Positions 41,748-50,169 of a stretch of 64,000 nucleotides of DNA are shown one piece after another. Every line of letters begins with the position of its first letter. Positions within the stretch are counted from its first letter, which is position 1. The DNA is from Spirochaetota bacterium. GTDB lineage: Bacteria; Spirochaetota; UBA4802; UBA5550. The position numbers and the translations under genes are program-made. The stretch is from contig JAGNKX010000009.1 in assembly GCA_017999915.1 (NCBI GenBank), positions 62,001 through 126,000 of the forward strand, read 5' to 3'. The notes under the pieces were generated by a model. The model was not told the DNA's origin, searched no databases, and saw nothing but the letters and a program-made list of their open reading frames with translations.

Positions 41748-42728
41748 ATGAAAGACACAGCCGTAAACGAAAAAATCAATCTCCTCCGCAAGATGGAAAT
41801 ATTCTCCACCCTGGGAGCCCACGAGCTTGAAATTGTCGCATATAACAGCCAGCTGGTCAGCTACCGCAAGGGCTCGCTGATATTTTCCGAAAATTCGCCG
41901 GGCAATGAACTCTTTATCATCAAGGATGGCGAAGTGCTCATCACCCGCCACCGGGATGACGACGATGTCGATATCGCGCAGTTCATCACCGGCGAATCTT
42001 TTGGGGAATGGGATCTCATCGCCAATACACCCCGGGTGGCCACGGCCATTGCCATACGGGATTCCGTGCTGCTGGTCTTCCCGCGGGAGGGCATCACCTT
42101 TCCCATATTTCTGCAGAAATATCCGAAGATGTCGGCACGGATGACCTATAAGCTCCTGAGCGTTATCACCCAGCGAATCAGAAATACGCAACGGCTCATA
42201 AACGAAAAAACCCCCTGGGTCCGCGCCATTAAAAAGCAGATGCTCGTTGATAAGCTTACCGGTCTCTACAACAGGAATTATCTTCTTGAGGAGTTTGACG
42301 AGCTTAAAACCTGCAGTGACGCTCCCCTGGCGCTGTTGATCATCAAGCCGGACAACTTCAAGGATATTAACGATCGTTTCGGCCACGAAGCGGGAGACAA
42401 GATCCTCATTCTCATGTCCATCTTCATCCAGTCTGTGCTGCGTGACTCGGATATAGCGACACGCTTCCACGGCGACGAGTTTGCCGTGGTGCTGCAGAAC
42501 ACCAGCAGGGAGGAAGCGATCGCCGTTGCCCGTGACCTGGGGGTCGTTCTGCACGGCATCGACCTGGAGCAGGTAACCGGCGTGCCCGATCTAAAGATCA
42601 CCGTAAGCATCGGCATCTCTCTTCGCCCGGCCCACGGCTCGGACGCTCCCGGCCTTACTCAGTGCGCCCGTGACACCATGTATCGCGCCCGTGAAAAGGG
42701 CGGGAACCGCATCATTGCCCTGAAATAA
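41748..42728 (+). CDS. cNMP-binding plus GGDEF-like protein with an HGDEF site
   Basis: This 326-residue protein has an N-terminal cyclic-nucleotide-binding domain (about 10-130: FSTLGAHELEIVAYNSQLVSY, FSENSPGNELFIIKDGEVLI, GESFGEWDLIANTPR). A GGDEF-type domain fills the C-terminal half (DKLTGLYNRNYLLEEFDEL, then FHGDEFAVVLQNT, SIGISL). The signature is HGDEF instead of GGDEF. The other catalytic residues (PDNFKDINDRFGHEAGD) are kept. It could still make c-di-GMP, or could be a receptor, so activity is uncertain. It may respond to cAMP from the cyclase at 28410. Confidence 0.8.
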   Translation: MKDTAVNEKINLLRKMEIFSTLGAHELEIVAYNSQLVSYRKGSLIFSENSPGNELFIIKDGEVLITRHRDDDDVDIAQFITGESFGEWDLIANTPRVATAIAIRDSVLLVFPREGITFPIFLQKYPKMSARMTYKLLSVITQRIRNTQRLINEKTPWVRAIKKQMLVDKLTGLYNRNYLLEEFDELKTCSDAPLALLIIKPDNFKDINDRFGHEAGDKILILMSIFIQSVLRDSDIATRFHGDEFAVVLQNTSREEAIAVARDLGVVLHGIDLEQVTGVPDLKITVSIGISLRPAHGSDAPGLTQCARDTMYRAREKGGNRIIALK

Positions 42729-42822
42729 TTTTTTAAATCCATATTTTCTATTCGTATACCCTTTAAAGCGCATCCCGGGTTTGTGGATGCGCTCTTTATA
42801 ATACTCGACAGGGGAGGGAAAT

Positions 42823-43263
42823 ATGGAAACCACACTAAATGTCGATGTTGATATTTTATCAAGAATTTCACAAGCTGCGCATTTGAAAGGCATTTCGCGT
42901 ACAGATATGATCATCTTTCTTATTAAAAAGACCATGGATGATGTTTCCCTCGAGGCTCATATGGGGAAGATGGTCCGTTACCAGGAAAAGAGAAATACGA
43001 AAGAATGGCACACTTTTCATGTGCGCCTGAGGATGGACGATTATGAATATTTTTTGGATCTCAGGAAACTCCTCAAGATGTCGGTTTCTCTTATTCTTGC
43101 CTATGCAGTGGAAAAATTTTTAGACGAGGTATTGAAAAACAGTATTAGCGATAACTATCGATATAAAAATTATACAGTCATTAGAGAAGTTGTCGACAAT
43201 ATCATTTCATGGAAATTCATATGGGGATTCCCAGTCAACTTCATTAAGAAGCTCAAGTTATAG
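42823..43263 (+). CDS. Tandem ribbon-helix-helix DNA-binding protein, paralogue B
   Basis: This 146-residue protein starts METTLNVDVDILSRI and has GGGAGGG upstream. It is a close paralogue of the gene at 10367: the same N-terminal ribbon-helix-helix (helix ISRTDMIIFLIKKT), the same second unit (WHTFHVRLRMDDYEYFLDLRK, SVSLILAYAVEKFL) and the same C-terminal DNYR followed by NY. The DNYR segment is encoded by the dispersed repeat core (43148-43160). Two RHH units in one chain would give a pseudo-dimer. The DNA target and regulon are unknown. Confidence 0.7.
   Translation: METTLNVDVDILSRISQAAHLKGISRTDMIIFLIKKTMDDVSLEAHMGKMVRYQEKRNTKEWHTFHVRLRMDDYEYFLDLRKLLKMSVSLILAYAVEKFLDEVLKNSISDNYRYKNYTVIREVVDNIISWKFIWGFPVNFIKKLKL
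43148..43160 (+). repeat. GCGATAACTATCG repeat core inside a coding gene
   Basis: This copy encodes Ser-Asp-Asn-Tyr-Arg in the second tandem RHH protein, at the same place as in the paralogue. Confidence 0.6.
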
Positions 43264-43310
43264 TCACATGAATTCTTGATGCCGGCTTTTAAACTTTATT
43301 TTTCAAGATC

Positions 43311-43940
43311 TCAATATATAAACGGGAGAAGACGCCAGCTTTTTTCGCGATACTTATCAAACACTTCTTGGTATATATTCGAAAGCATCTTTTCCTCGGA
43401 ATTGAGCCTGTAAAGGGTTTGCGGGATCGTGAAGACGGTCATGAGTATGCAAGCGATCACGCTTCCTGCTGCAAGACCTGGAAGGCTTCCCAGGATGCAT
43501 ACGGCCAGATATGCCGGATGACGGATAATAGAATATATCCCCGTGGTTATGAGTTTATGACCTTCGCCGACGCGGATATCATAGGTGAAAAACCGCCCCA
43601 GTTGAATATAGGCAACCAAACGTATGATCAGCCCCGCGGCAAGAAAATACAAAGTACCGATAACAATCGGTCTCGGTGTTCTCAGCGGAACCAGCTCCCA
43701 CCGTAAATCAGCGAAAATAAGGACCACGCTGCAAAGCCACAACACCCTGCTCGCCATGATCCACCATTGACGGGGCACCTGATCCTGAAACACCTGCCGC
43801 TTTGCGATTATAAGCTCCAGAACCAGCCAGATGCCATTAATGATAAACAGAACTACTAGTTCACTATTCCAAACCGGGGAGATCAAAAGTCCGCAGGCTA
43901 TAATAGAAAACGGCGAAACGGTCATGGCATACTTTTTCAT
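43311..43940 (-). CDS. Isoprenylcysteine carboxyl methyltransferase (ICMT)-like membrane protein
   Basis: This 209-residue protein has five predicted membrane helices. The C-terminal methyltransferase signature LITTGIYSIIRHPAYLAVCIL and the later EEKMLSNIYQEVFDKYREKSWR match the ICMT/PEMT-like (DUF1295/PEMT) family, which use SAM in the membrane. Bacterial substrates are mostly unknown. GAAGGCATTGT is the ribosome site. A variant of the dispersed repeat (CCGATAACAATCGG, 43658-43671) lies inside the gene, encoding PIVIG. Confidence 0.7.
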   Translation of the reverse strand: MKKYAMTVSPFSIIACGLLISPVWNSELVVLFIINGIWLVLELIIAKRQVFQDQVPRQWWIMASRVLWLCSVVLIFADLRWELVPLRTPRPIVIGTLYFLAAGLIIRLVAYIQLGRFFTYDIRVGEGHKLITTGIYSIIRHPAYLAVCILGSLPGLAAGSVIACILMTVFTIPQTLYRLNSEEKMLSNIYQEVFDKYREKSWRLLPFIY

Positions 43941-44008
43941 ACAATGCCTTCATATCTAATTAATCAAATAGAACAAAAAATAATTCTAAATAATTCGATA
44001 CAGTATTA

Positions 44009-45226
44009 TCAGGATTTTCCCGCGACTTTTATATCAATTGTTTCAACAATATTCATACAAAGATCGTTCATTAGCCTCATCGCTTCCGGATCGAGGTGTT
44101 CCAGCGTATCAAAACGGGTATGATAGTTGAAACGGGGCGTCCTATCCTGGGCTACGACCGTGATAGCCTGGCCTATTCCGGCTTTGACGAATTCAGCGCC
44201 GTCGGTTCCGCCCGCATCCATGATCCACCGGTTATAGCTGAGTCCCATCCCCTTCATGATACTCTCCACCATCTCAACATATTCCCGGTCATACCAGACC
44301 ATCTGCCACGCCTCGCCTTCAATACACAGAAATTCATCCTTATCCGCAACGCCATCCACGTTGAGGACCCATACGTCTCCGGCAAGAAGATCGTCCCGGT
44401 GCCGCCTGATAAAAGCCCGCGAACCTTTGAGACCGGCTTCCTCCGCTCCGAAGGCGACAAGGAGTATTCGAATGTTCCTCGGTCTCTTTTTCCGCTGGGC
44501 GCGGTATATCTTGGCCAGGCCCAGGTTCACCGCAATTCCCGATAGATCATCCATTGCGCCGGGCGAAGCCACTGACTTATCATAGACCAGATAACGGAAT
44601 AAGAAAAAGAATCCCGGAAAGAGGAACGGTACAATCACCATGGTCCACCACATCGGCCAGGGCAGCAGGCCCAAAAATTCAGCGCCGCCCAATCGTGCCG
44701 CCGATAACAGCAGAAGCAGTATAGCTGATATGACGCCGAAGTTGAGCTTGTACCGCGCGAGGTGGCTCTTTTCTGCAAAGGGCGGGCAATGCCATGATGA
44801 GTCGATGTGCGCCGAAAGAACCAGTGTCGCCCGCACGTACTTCGCGCCGCCCGGCGGATCTATGATGCTGTACACATTGTGTGATGTTGATTTCGGGGAA
44901 AAACGATCAAACCATTCCCGGTAGAGGATTATCTGCGGGACGGCAAAGATGAGAAGCGCCGCAGTCAGGATCAGCGTTACCAGGGGAAGCCAGAAGAAAA
45001 AGAGTCCGGCTATCATGAGGCCCGCTCCAATGGCAGGGATCGCCCCGATGCACGCCTTTGCCGCGTAACTGAATTCCTCCACAACAGCATTGCCGGTCAC
45101 AGACATGAACTCGTCGGCGATGATACCGGAGGCGCGATTCTCTTCCTCTGAGCCGGGAAGACGCGGTCCGCACCGGTCAATGATCCTCTGGATGAACTCC
45201 CGCTGATATTTCAGGATCTGATCCAT
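44009..45226 (-). CDS. M28-family membrane-associated aminopeptidase
   Basis: This 405-residue protein has the M28 zinc ligands: His and Asp in VLSAHIDSSWH, Asp in MDDLSGIA, Glu in FGAEEAGLKG, Asp in MDAGGTDGAEF and His in YHTRFD. Two hydrophobic stretches in the first half (AIPAIGAGLMIAGLFFFWLPLV and LNFGVISAILLLLLSA) suggest membrane helices or an unusual insert. It likely cleaves N-terminal residues of exported peptides. It begins 10 bp after the serpin stop on the same strand, so the two are probably co-transcribed. Confidence 0.8.
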   Translation of the reverse strand: MDQILKYQREFIQRIIDRCGPRLPGSEEENRASGIIADEFMSVTGNAVVEEFSYAAKACIGAIPAIGAGLMIAGLFFFWLPLVTLILTAALLIFAVPQIILYREWFDRFSPKSTSHNVYSIIDPPGGAKYVRATLVLSAHIDSSWHCPPFAEKSHLARYKLNFGVISAILLLLLSAARLGGAEFLGLLPWPMWWTMVIVPFLFPGFFFLFRYLVYDKSVASPGAMDDLSGIAVNLGLAKIYRAQRKKRPRNIRILLVAFGAEEAGLKGSRAFIRRHRDDLLAGDVWVLNVDGVADKDEFLCIEGEAWQMVWYDREYVEMVESIMKGMGLSYNRWIMDAGGTDGAEFVKAGIGQAITVVAQDRTPRFNYHTRFDTLEHLDPEAMRLMNDLCMNIVETIDIKVAGKS

Positions 45227-45235
45227 TGCACACTG

Positions 45236-46459
45236 CTATTGTGCCGGGTCCATAACACGGCCGATAAACAGAATGGCCCCGGTCTTGTTATCGCAGATGG
45301 CGAACAGGAAGGGGTGATCGGCCTGGAATGTATACTTCTTCCCGCCGTTTGCCTTGACCATGATGATGGCCGTGGCCGCCGCTGCCTCGGTCCCCTTCTC
45401 ATTCACCTTGACATAGGCCTTGTGAAAGGCATCGTTGATAGCCAGGGATGGGGCTATGCCGGAAAAATCCCCCTGCGGCGAGAAAGCGGTTTTCATTCCC
45501 AGCTGCCGGAGGGATTCGGCAAGGCTTGCGAAGGAAGTCACCTCAAAACGCGGCAGATACACATGGACTTCATTCACTGCCAGGCCGGCATTCCATCTCT
45601 TCCAGTTATCAACAGTCAGCTTCTTCTCAAGGCCCGCGATGCCGGTCCTGCCCTTCGGCAGGAGAACAATCATAGACAGGGCCTCTTCTTTATTGCCCTG
45701 TGTTTTATAGGGTAAGGATATAGCCTGAATCTCATTGTTTTCAAAATATTTGAAATGCCCGAATTTCTTCATCATGCTGACTTCCGTCTTCTTCGCCGGT
45801 GTGATAAAAAAATCGGCCCTGGCGGTGGCTTTTTCATCGAAGGGCTGCTCCCAGCTGCCCAGAAAATACACGGCATTGGTCAGCATCATGGTTGTCGCTT
45901 TCGAGACCGCTCCCTCAGGCACAAGACCGGTGATCTTGTCACTGGTATTTTTAGCTACCCACTTGTTGATGGCGGCGCGCGATCCTTCGGGGTCCCCGGC
46001 AAAATCCAACTGTTTCAATCCGGCATCATAATACTTTTTCATGGTCGCGGCAAAGGAATTCTCAAGTGAAATGTTCTTGCCGACCCATATGCGGTTTGCC
46101 GAATCAAGTCGATACTTCCCGCTCTTTGCCCGGCCCTTCATATCATCCATCAGCAGGCTCCAGTCCCGCACCATGTCTTCGTCAGTCACCTTGAAATGGA
46201 AGACCTTTTCGATTTCCAGCTTGGTGGCTCCCCGCGACCCCGCATAGACCATGGATAAAGCCGTTACCATGCTGAGGGGTGATATAAAAAGGTTTTTCCC
46301 GGGAAGAGCGATCTTCCGGTAGATATCAAAGGCAAACTCATTGTTCCCGGCTACGATTCCTGCAACCTGTGGCACTTTTTGCTCCCCGGCGGCAGCGGTT
46401 GATAATATAATGATCGGAATGATCAACGAGATCATGATGAGAATGCATATTTTTTTCAT
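45236..46459 (-). CDS. Secreted serpin (serine protease inhibitor family)
   Basis: This 407-residue protein has a signal peptide (about 1-24, ending TAAAG). The serpin fold is clear: NLFISPLSMVTALSMVYAGS, TNAVYFLGSWEQPF, and a reactive-centre loop KGTEAAAATAIIM followed by ADHPFLFAI. The hinge EKGTEAAAATA is small and Ala-rich, so the protein should be inhibitory. By alignment to antitrypsin the P1 residue is Ala, with Lys at P2; this points to an elastase-like or unknown target. Bacterial serpins are uncommon and the natural target is unknown. Confidence 0.9.
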   Translation of the reverse strand: MKKICILIMISLIIPIIILSTAAAGEQKVPQVAGIVAGNNEFAFDIYRKIALPGKNLFISPLSMVTALSMVYAGSRGATKLEIEKVFHFKVTDEDMVRDWSLLMDDMKGRAKSGKYRLDSANRIWVGKNISLENSFAATMKKYYDAGLKQLDFAGDPEGSRAAINKWVAKNTSDKITGLVPEGAVSKATTMMLTNAVYFLGSWEQPFDEKATARADFFITPAKKTEVSMMKKFGHFKYFENNEIQAISLPYKTQGNKEEALSMIVLLPKGRTGIAGLEKKLTVDNWKRWNAGLAVNEVHVYLPRFEVTSFASLAESLRQLGMKTAFSPQGDFSGIAPSLAINDAFHKAYVKVNEKGTEAAAATAIIMVKANGGKKYTFQADHPFLFAICDNKTGAILFIGRVMDPAQ

Positions 46460-46607
46460 GGTATTCTCGCAGGTTTTATTTTTCTGATTCGGCTACAACA
46501 GATATCAGATCAACTATCACTCAAGTTTGTTCTATTAAATAGAAAAAAATCAAGTAGATTTTATGACAGTTGGATCTTACAGAAATTCAATTAGTATCAT
46601 GTTATTA

Positions 46608-46814
46608 GCAGTTTGCTGAAAAACAGCAAACTGCTAAACGATACATGGATGTATCGCCATTTTTCGAGGCATTAGCCGAGAAAAATGTGAGGTTTTACGA
46701 ATTCACTTCGTAAAACCGACATGTGCTGGACAGGATGTCCGAATGCCGACGGAGCGCAGGATGTGCTAAAAAGCGTCGGCAAAAACTCCAAGAAGGGAGT
46801 TTTTCAGGAAACTG
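46608..46814. repeat. 206-bp multi-hairpin element with 16-bp inverted ends
   Basis: The ends are CAGTTTGCTGAAAAAC (46609-46624) and GTTTTTCAGGAAACTG (46799-46814), with one mismatch. Inside are at least five hairpins: AGCAGTTTGCTG/CAGCAAACTGCT (12 bp), CGATACAT/ATGTATCG, CATTTTTC/GAAAAATG, GGTTTTACGAA/TTCGTAAAACC (11 bp) and AAAAACTCC/GGAGTTTTT, plus GCCGACG/CGTCGGC. It occupies the spacer of 369 bp between the serpin start and the PhzF stop; 46460-46607 holds nothing else. Confidence 0.7.
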
Positions 46815-46828
46815 TTGGATAATAAACG

Positions 46829-47719
46829 CTACGGGAGAATATAATCCCCTTCTATCCTGACGACAGCGCCGCCGCCGAACTGAACGCGACGCGTCCCATC
46901 CTTCTTGATAGTGCGAACACGAATGATATTCGGATTGCACCGGTCATTGTTCTGCTCGATGACCAGCTCCCGGCCATCCCATGCTCCCCGATGGAGCAGA
47001 TAGCAGGCAAAGGCTGAATTCCCGGAACCGGTGGCAGGGTCCTCGAGATAGCCGTATCGCGGCGCGAAGACCCGCGTCCGGTAATGATGCTCATCGGAGG
47101 AGGTTTCCGCGGAAAAGACGAGGACAATGTCGATTCCCAGGTCACGGCAAAATTCTTTCAGGTCCTTTTGTGTCGGATTGATGGCAAGGCAAGCGTCCAG
47201 GGTTGTGATCGGGATAATCAGCGTATTCAGGCCCGCGTTGACGACCGCAATCGACTGTTTGGCATCGATAGTTGATGTGTCAATCTCCAGTGCCGCCGCG
47301 GCATTATCAGCACCGATCATCGTGTCCTTGTATAAGGGAAGCGGTGCCGTTATGAAAACCGAATCACTGCCGCCGATATCATTGACCACATCGAGAATCT
47401 CTCCCTTCACCCGTATGGATAGATTACTTTTTTCGAGGAGCCGGCCATCGCTTTTTATCACATCATACATCGCGGCGATTGTCCCATGGCCGCAAAAATC
47501 GACCTCACGCTCCGATGAAAAATAACGCAGAAGAAATCCATCATTGTCAGGAAACACATACACCACCTCGCTGACAAAGCCTTTCAGCTGCGCGGCGATG
47601 CCCTGCATCTCTTCATCGGTGATATCACCGGCATGGTCCAGGTACACGCACCCCGCCGGATTACCCGCTGATAATCCCCTGGCAAAGGCGTCGATTTTCT
47701 TGAACCTGAATTTTTTCAT
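46829..47719 (-). CDS. PhzF-family isomerase
   Basis: This 296-residue protein has the PhzF pattern: KIDAFARGLSAGNPAGCV at the start, the catalytic Glu region KGFVSEVVYVF, VDFCGHGTIAAM, and YLEDPATGSGNSAFACYLLHR. PhzF enzymes isomerise trans-2,3-dihydro-3-hydroxyanthranilate in phenazine producers, but most homologues act on unknown substrates. No phenazine genes lie nearby, so a housekeeping role is more likely. Confidence 0.85.
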   Translation of the reverse strand: MKKFRFKKIDAFARGLSAGNPAGCVYLDHAGDITDEEMQGIAAQLKGFVSEVVYVFPDNDGFLLRYFSSEREVDFCGHGTIAAMYDVIKSDGRLLEKSNLSIRVKGEILDVVNDIGGSDSVFITAPLPLYKDTMIGADNAAAALEIDTSTIDAKQSIAVVNAGLNTLIIPITTLDACLAINPTQKDLKEFCRDLGIDIVLVFSAETSSDEHHYRTRVFAPRYGYLEDPATGSGNSAFACYLLHRGAWDGRELVIEQNNDRCNPNIIRVRTIKKDGTRRVQFGGGAVVRIEGDYILP

Positions 47720-47749
47720 GGAAGCATCCTATTCCGGTTTACCGCCGGT

Positions 47750-48169
47750 TCATTTCGCTCCTTCCCTCGACTCGTTCAGTATTGCAGTGCCCTCCCGGGC
47801 CTCCTCGATAAAGGCCGGATCATCCATTACCTTCCGGATATCCCTGTCCGATAAGAGAGCATCCACCTTCCGCATCTCTCCGTCCAGGAAATCCGCTTCT
47901 TCCTTCGTGAGATTTGATCCATCACCGTACTGTTTATAATATCGCCTGAAGGCTCCGGCCAGTGCATCATGATTCTTTTTATAATATTCCGTAAAAAGCT
48001 TACCGGCCCTGACTGGATTATCACGGTTGTCTTTTATTATCTTGTATGATTCATATTGCATGTTCAGGGCGCCGGAAAAATCCTCCATTCCCTCCCCCTT
48101 TTTTTTGCAGCCCTGTCCGACGGCAATCACAACAACGGCCATCGCGATTATTACGAATTGCGTTTTCAT
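47750..48169 (-). CDS. Small lipoprotein, unknown function
   Basis: This 139-residue protein has a signal peptide and lipobox ending GQGC (Cys about 21). The mature region is helical and highly charged (KKNHDALAGAFRRYYKQYGDG, KVDALLSDRDIRKVM). It follows the ABC transporter ATPase gene by 78 bp on the same strand and may be part of its operon. No family is recognised. Confidence 0.6.
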   Translation of the reverse strand: MKTQFVIIAMAVVVIAVGQGCKKKGEGMEDFSGALNMQYESYKIIKDNRDNPVRAGKLFTEYYKKNHDALAGAFRRYYKQYGDGSNLTKEEADFLDGEMRKVDALLSDRDIRKVMDDPAFIEEAREGTAILNESREGAK

Positions 48170-48246
48170 GGGTCTTCTCCCTGACCATGGAGTGCGGCAG
48201 GGGCGCTTTATTTACAAGAACTTTTCAGGGAGCAAAATCGATTACT

Positions 48247-48930
48247 TCAAATCCTGCCATCCCTCAACTCCACCTGACGAAACGCCAGGGCAGCCAGCTC
48301 GGCATTGTGGGTCACCATGATGATGGTAATTCCCTGATCGCGATTCAGTGACCCGAGCACCTCGCCGATGTCCCTGCTCCGCTTCGAGTCGAGGTTGCCC
48401 GTCGGCTCGTCGGCAAGGAGGATTTCGGGCCGGTTCACCAGGGCGCGCGCGATGGCCACCCGCTGCATCTCGCCTCCTGAGAGCTGTCCCGGCAGATGGT
48501 GCATGCGCCGGTCGATCCCCAGCGAAGCCAGCAGGGCCGGTATGTCCTTAACGGCGTTCTCCTTGCGGTAAAACGAAAATGGAACGGTGACGTTCTCCAG
48601 GACCGTGAGCGTTGGAAGGAGATAAAAATTCTGGAATATGTAGCCGAAATGGCTGCGCCTGATCCTGGTGAGGTCCCCCTCTCCGAGGCGCCGGCCTTCA
48701 CCGAAAACGCCAGTGCCGCCGATCGAGAGGGCCCCGGCCGTGGGATTGTCAAGGCACCCGAGTATATTCAAGAGGGTGGTCTTCCCAGATCCTGACGGGC
48801 CCACAAAGGCGACAAAATCCCCTTTTTTGATCTGGAGGGATATCCCGTCAAGGGCCGTGATCTTCTCGCTGCCGCGGAGATATATCTTGCTGATATCCTG
48901 TGCGTTTATCGCTATGTCATTATCATTCAT
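48247..48930 (-). CDS. ABC transporter ATPase, LolD/MacB class
   Basis: This 227-residue protein is read from [15 protein letters not shown]; the longer start overlaps the upstream gene. Walker A is [15 protein letters not shown]; the signature is [13 protein letters not shown]; Walker B is [10 protein letters not shown]; the switch His lies in [11 protein letters not shown]. This is the class that pairs with FtsX-type permeases for lipoprotein or substrate extraction. It starts 1 bp after the permease stop, so the two are co-translated. Confidence 0.9.
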   Translation of the reverse strand: MNDNDIAINAQDISKIYLRGSEKITALDGISLQIKKGDFVAFVGPSGSGKTTLLNILGCLDNPTAGALSIGGTGVFGEGRRLGEGDLTRIRRSHFGYIFQNFYLLPTLTVLENVTVPFSFYRKENAVKDIPALLASLGIDRRMHHLPGQLSGGEMQRVAIARALVNRPEILLADEPTGNLDSKRSRDIGEVLGSLNRDQGITIIMVTHNAELAALAFRQVELRDGRI

Positions 48931-48931
48931 G

Positions 48932-50122
48932 TCACGCCTCCTGGCTCCTGATGGATTCAATGGGCCGTATCCGCGCCGCCTTCCAGGCCGGGTAGAGACC
49001 GGCGAGAAGGCCCACACCGATAATGGCCGCCATGGCGGTGCCCGCCAGGGTAAGGTCGATCATGACCAGGGACCCCGTCGGCGAATAGGGGAGGAGCCGC
49101 CGTATGAGGATATCGGTGATACGGACAAGGCCCAGGGCCAGGACATTTCCGCCAATACCGCCTAACAGGCAGAGAATGAATGTCTCGATCCATATCAGCC
49201 TGAACACGTCTCCCGGCAGGGCGCCCATGCTTTTGAGAATACCGATCTCCTGGAAACGCTCGAACACTGACATCAGGATGGTATTGACCACTCCCACCAT
49301 GGCGATGAGGACAGCGATCACCGCTATCGAAAAGACCATGACACGGGCCGTGGACACAAGGTTTATGATGGTCTGCTTCACCTGGGCCAGGGACACCACC
49401 TGCACGTCCGGAAGGTTATACATCTTCTGCTCCACATCGGCCATCTTCGCGTTCTTGTCCACCTGCACGCCGATGGCGGTGAGCTTGCCGGTGACGCCGA
49501 ATATGCGCTGGACCGTCCGTATGGGCACAAAGATCGTGCCGTCGTCCTGTGTGCCGGTGCGCTTCAGCACGCCCACCACCGTGAGCTCAACGTTCTTTTC
49601 GGGAATCAAAATTTTATCTCCCACCTCACGCTGCTCCAGCTCCGCCGCTTCGTAGCCCATGACCGCTTCATTCGCTCCGGGATCAGTGAACCATTTTCCC
49701 TGCTGGAACTGGAAATACCCCTTCATTTGCGGGAATGTCTTCGGATCAACCCCCAGGTACGCGGAGATGCCGCCGCTCTCACCCTTGTTCGGGTCGAAAA
49801 CGGCCTGCATCACCATGGGGGTGACGTCTTTCACCTCCGTATATTTGAGAATATCCTTCGCGATCCCCTCATCCATGTATCGGAGACCGGTGCCTCCCTT
49901 GAGCATCAATGTCGCAGCCTCGTAGGGGCATCCCTTGGCTGCCACCAGCACCTGGTACCCCATGGAATCGATATCTTTATTCAGGGCATTCTCATAGCCC
50001 TTGTTGAAACCGAGGAGGCTCACCAGGACCCAGGCCGACAGGGCTATGCCGGTTATGGTGAGGATGCTCCGGACCTTTTTCCGGAGTAGGTTCTTATAGG
50101 CTATCTGCCAGATGCGAATCAT
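48932..50122 (-). CDS. FtsX/MacB-type ABC transporter permease
   Basis: This 396-residue protein has the MacB-like plan: helix 1 at about 18-40 (LTITGIALSAWVLVSLLGF), a periplasmic domain of about 220 residues, then three C-terminal helices with the FtsX core (MVGVVNTILMSVFERFQEIGILKSMGA). The periplasmic domain has an unusual motif, GYQVLVAAKGCPYEAATLML, near its start. Such transporters move lipoproteins, peptides or redox cofactors out of the inner membrane. The context suggests a metal- or cofactor-linked job. Confidence 0.85.
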   Translation of the reverse strand: MIRIWQIAYKNLLRKKVRSILTITGIALSAWVLVSLLGFNKGYENALNKDIDSMGYQVLVAAKGCPYEAATLMLKGGTGLRYMDEGIAKDILKYTEVKDVTPMVMQAVFDPNKGESGGISAYLGVDPKTFPQMKGYFQFQQGKWFTDPGANEAVMGYEAAELEQREVGDKILIPEKNVELTVVGVLKRTGTQDDGTIFVPIRTVQRIFGVTGKLTAIGVQVDKNAKMADVEQKMYNLPDVQVVSLAQVKQTIINLVSTARVMVFSIAVIAVLIAMVGVVNTILMSVFERFQEIGILKSMGALPGDVFRLIWIETFILCLLGGIGGNVLALGLVRITDILIRRLLPYSPTGSLVMIDLTLAGTAMAAIIGVGLLAGLYPAWKAARIRPIESIRSQEA

Positions 50123-50138
50123 GATCGACCTCCTTTGG

Positions 50139-50169
50139 CCGATAGTTATCGGTGCGACCGATAACTATC
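50139..50169. repeat. Perfect inverted repeat pair at the permease/FMN gene junction
   Basis: GATAGTTATCGGT (50141-50153) and ACCGATAACTATC (50157-50169) are separated by GCG, a 13-bp perfect hairpin. The stop codon (TAG) of the FMN-binding gene lies inside it at 50165-50167. The hairpin may lower permease expression relative to upstream genes. Confidence 0.8.
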
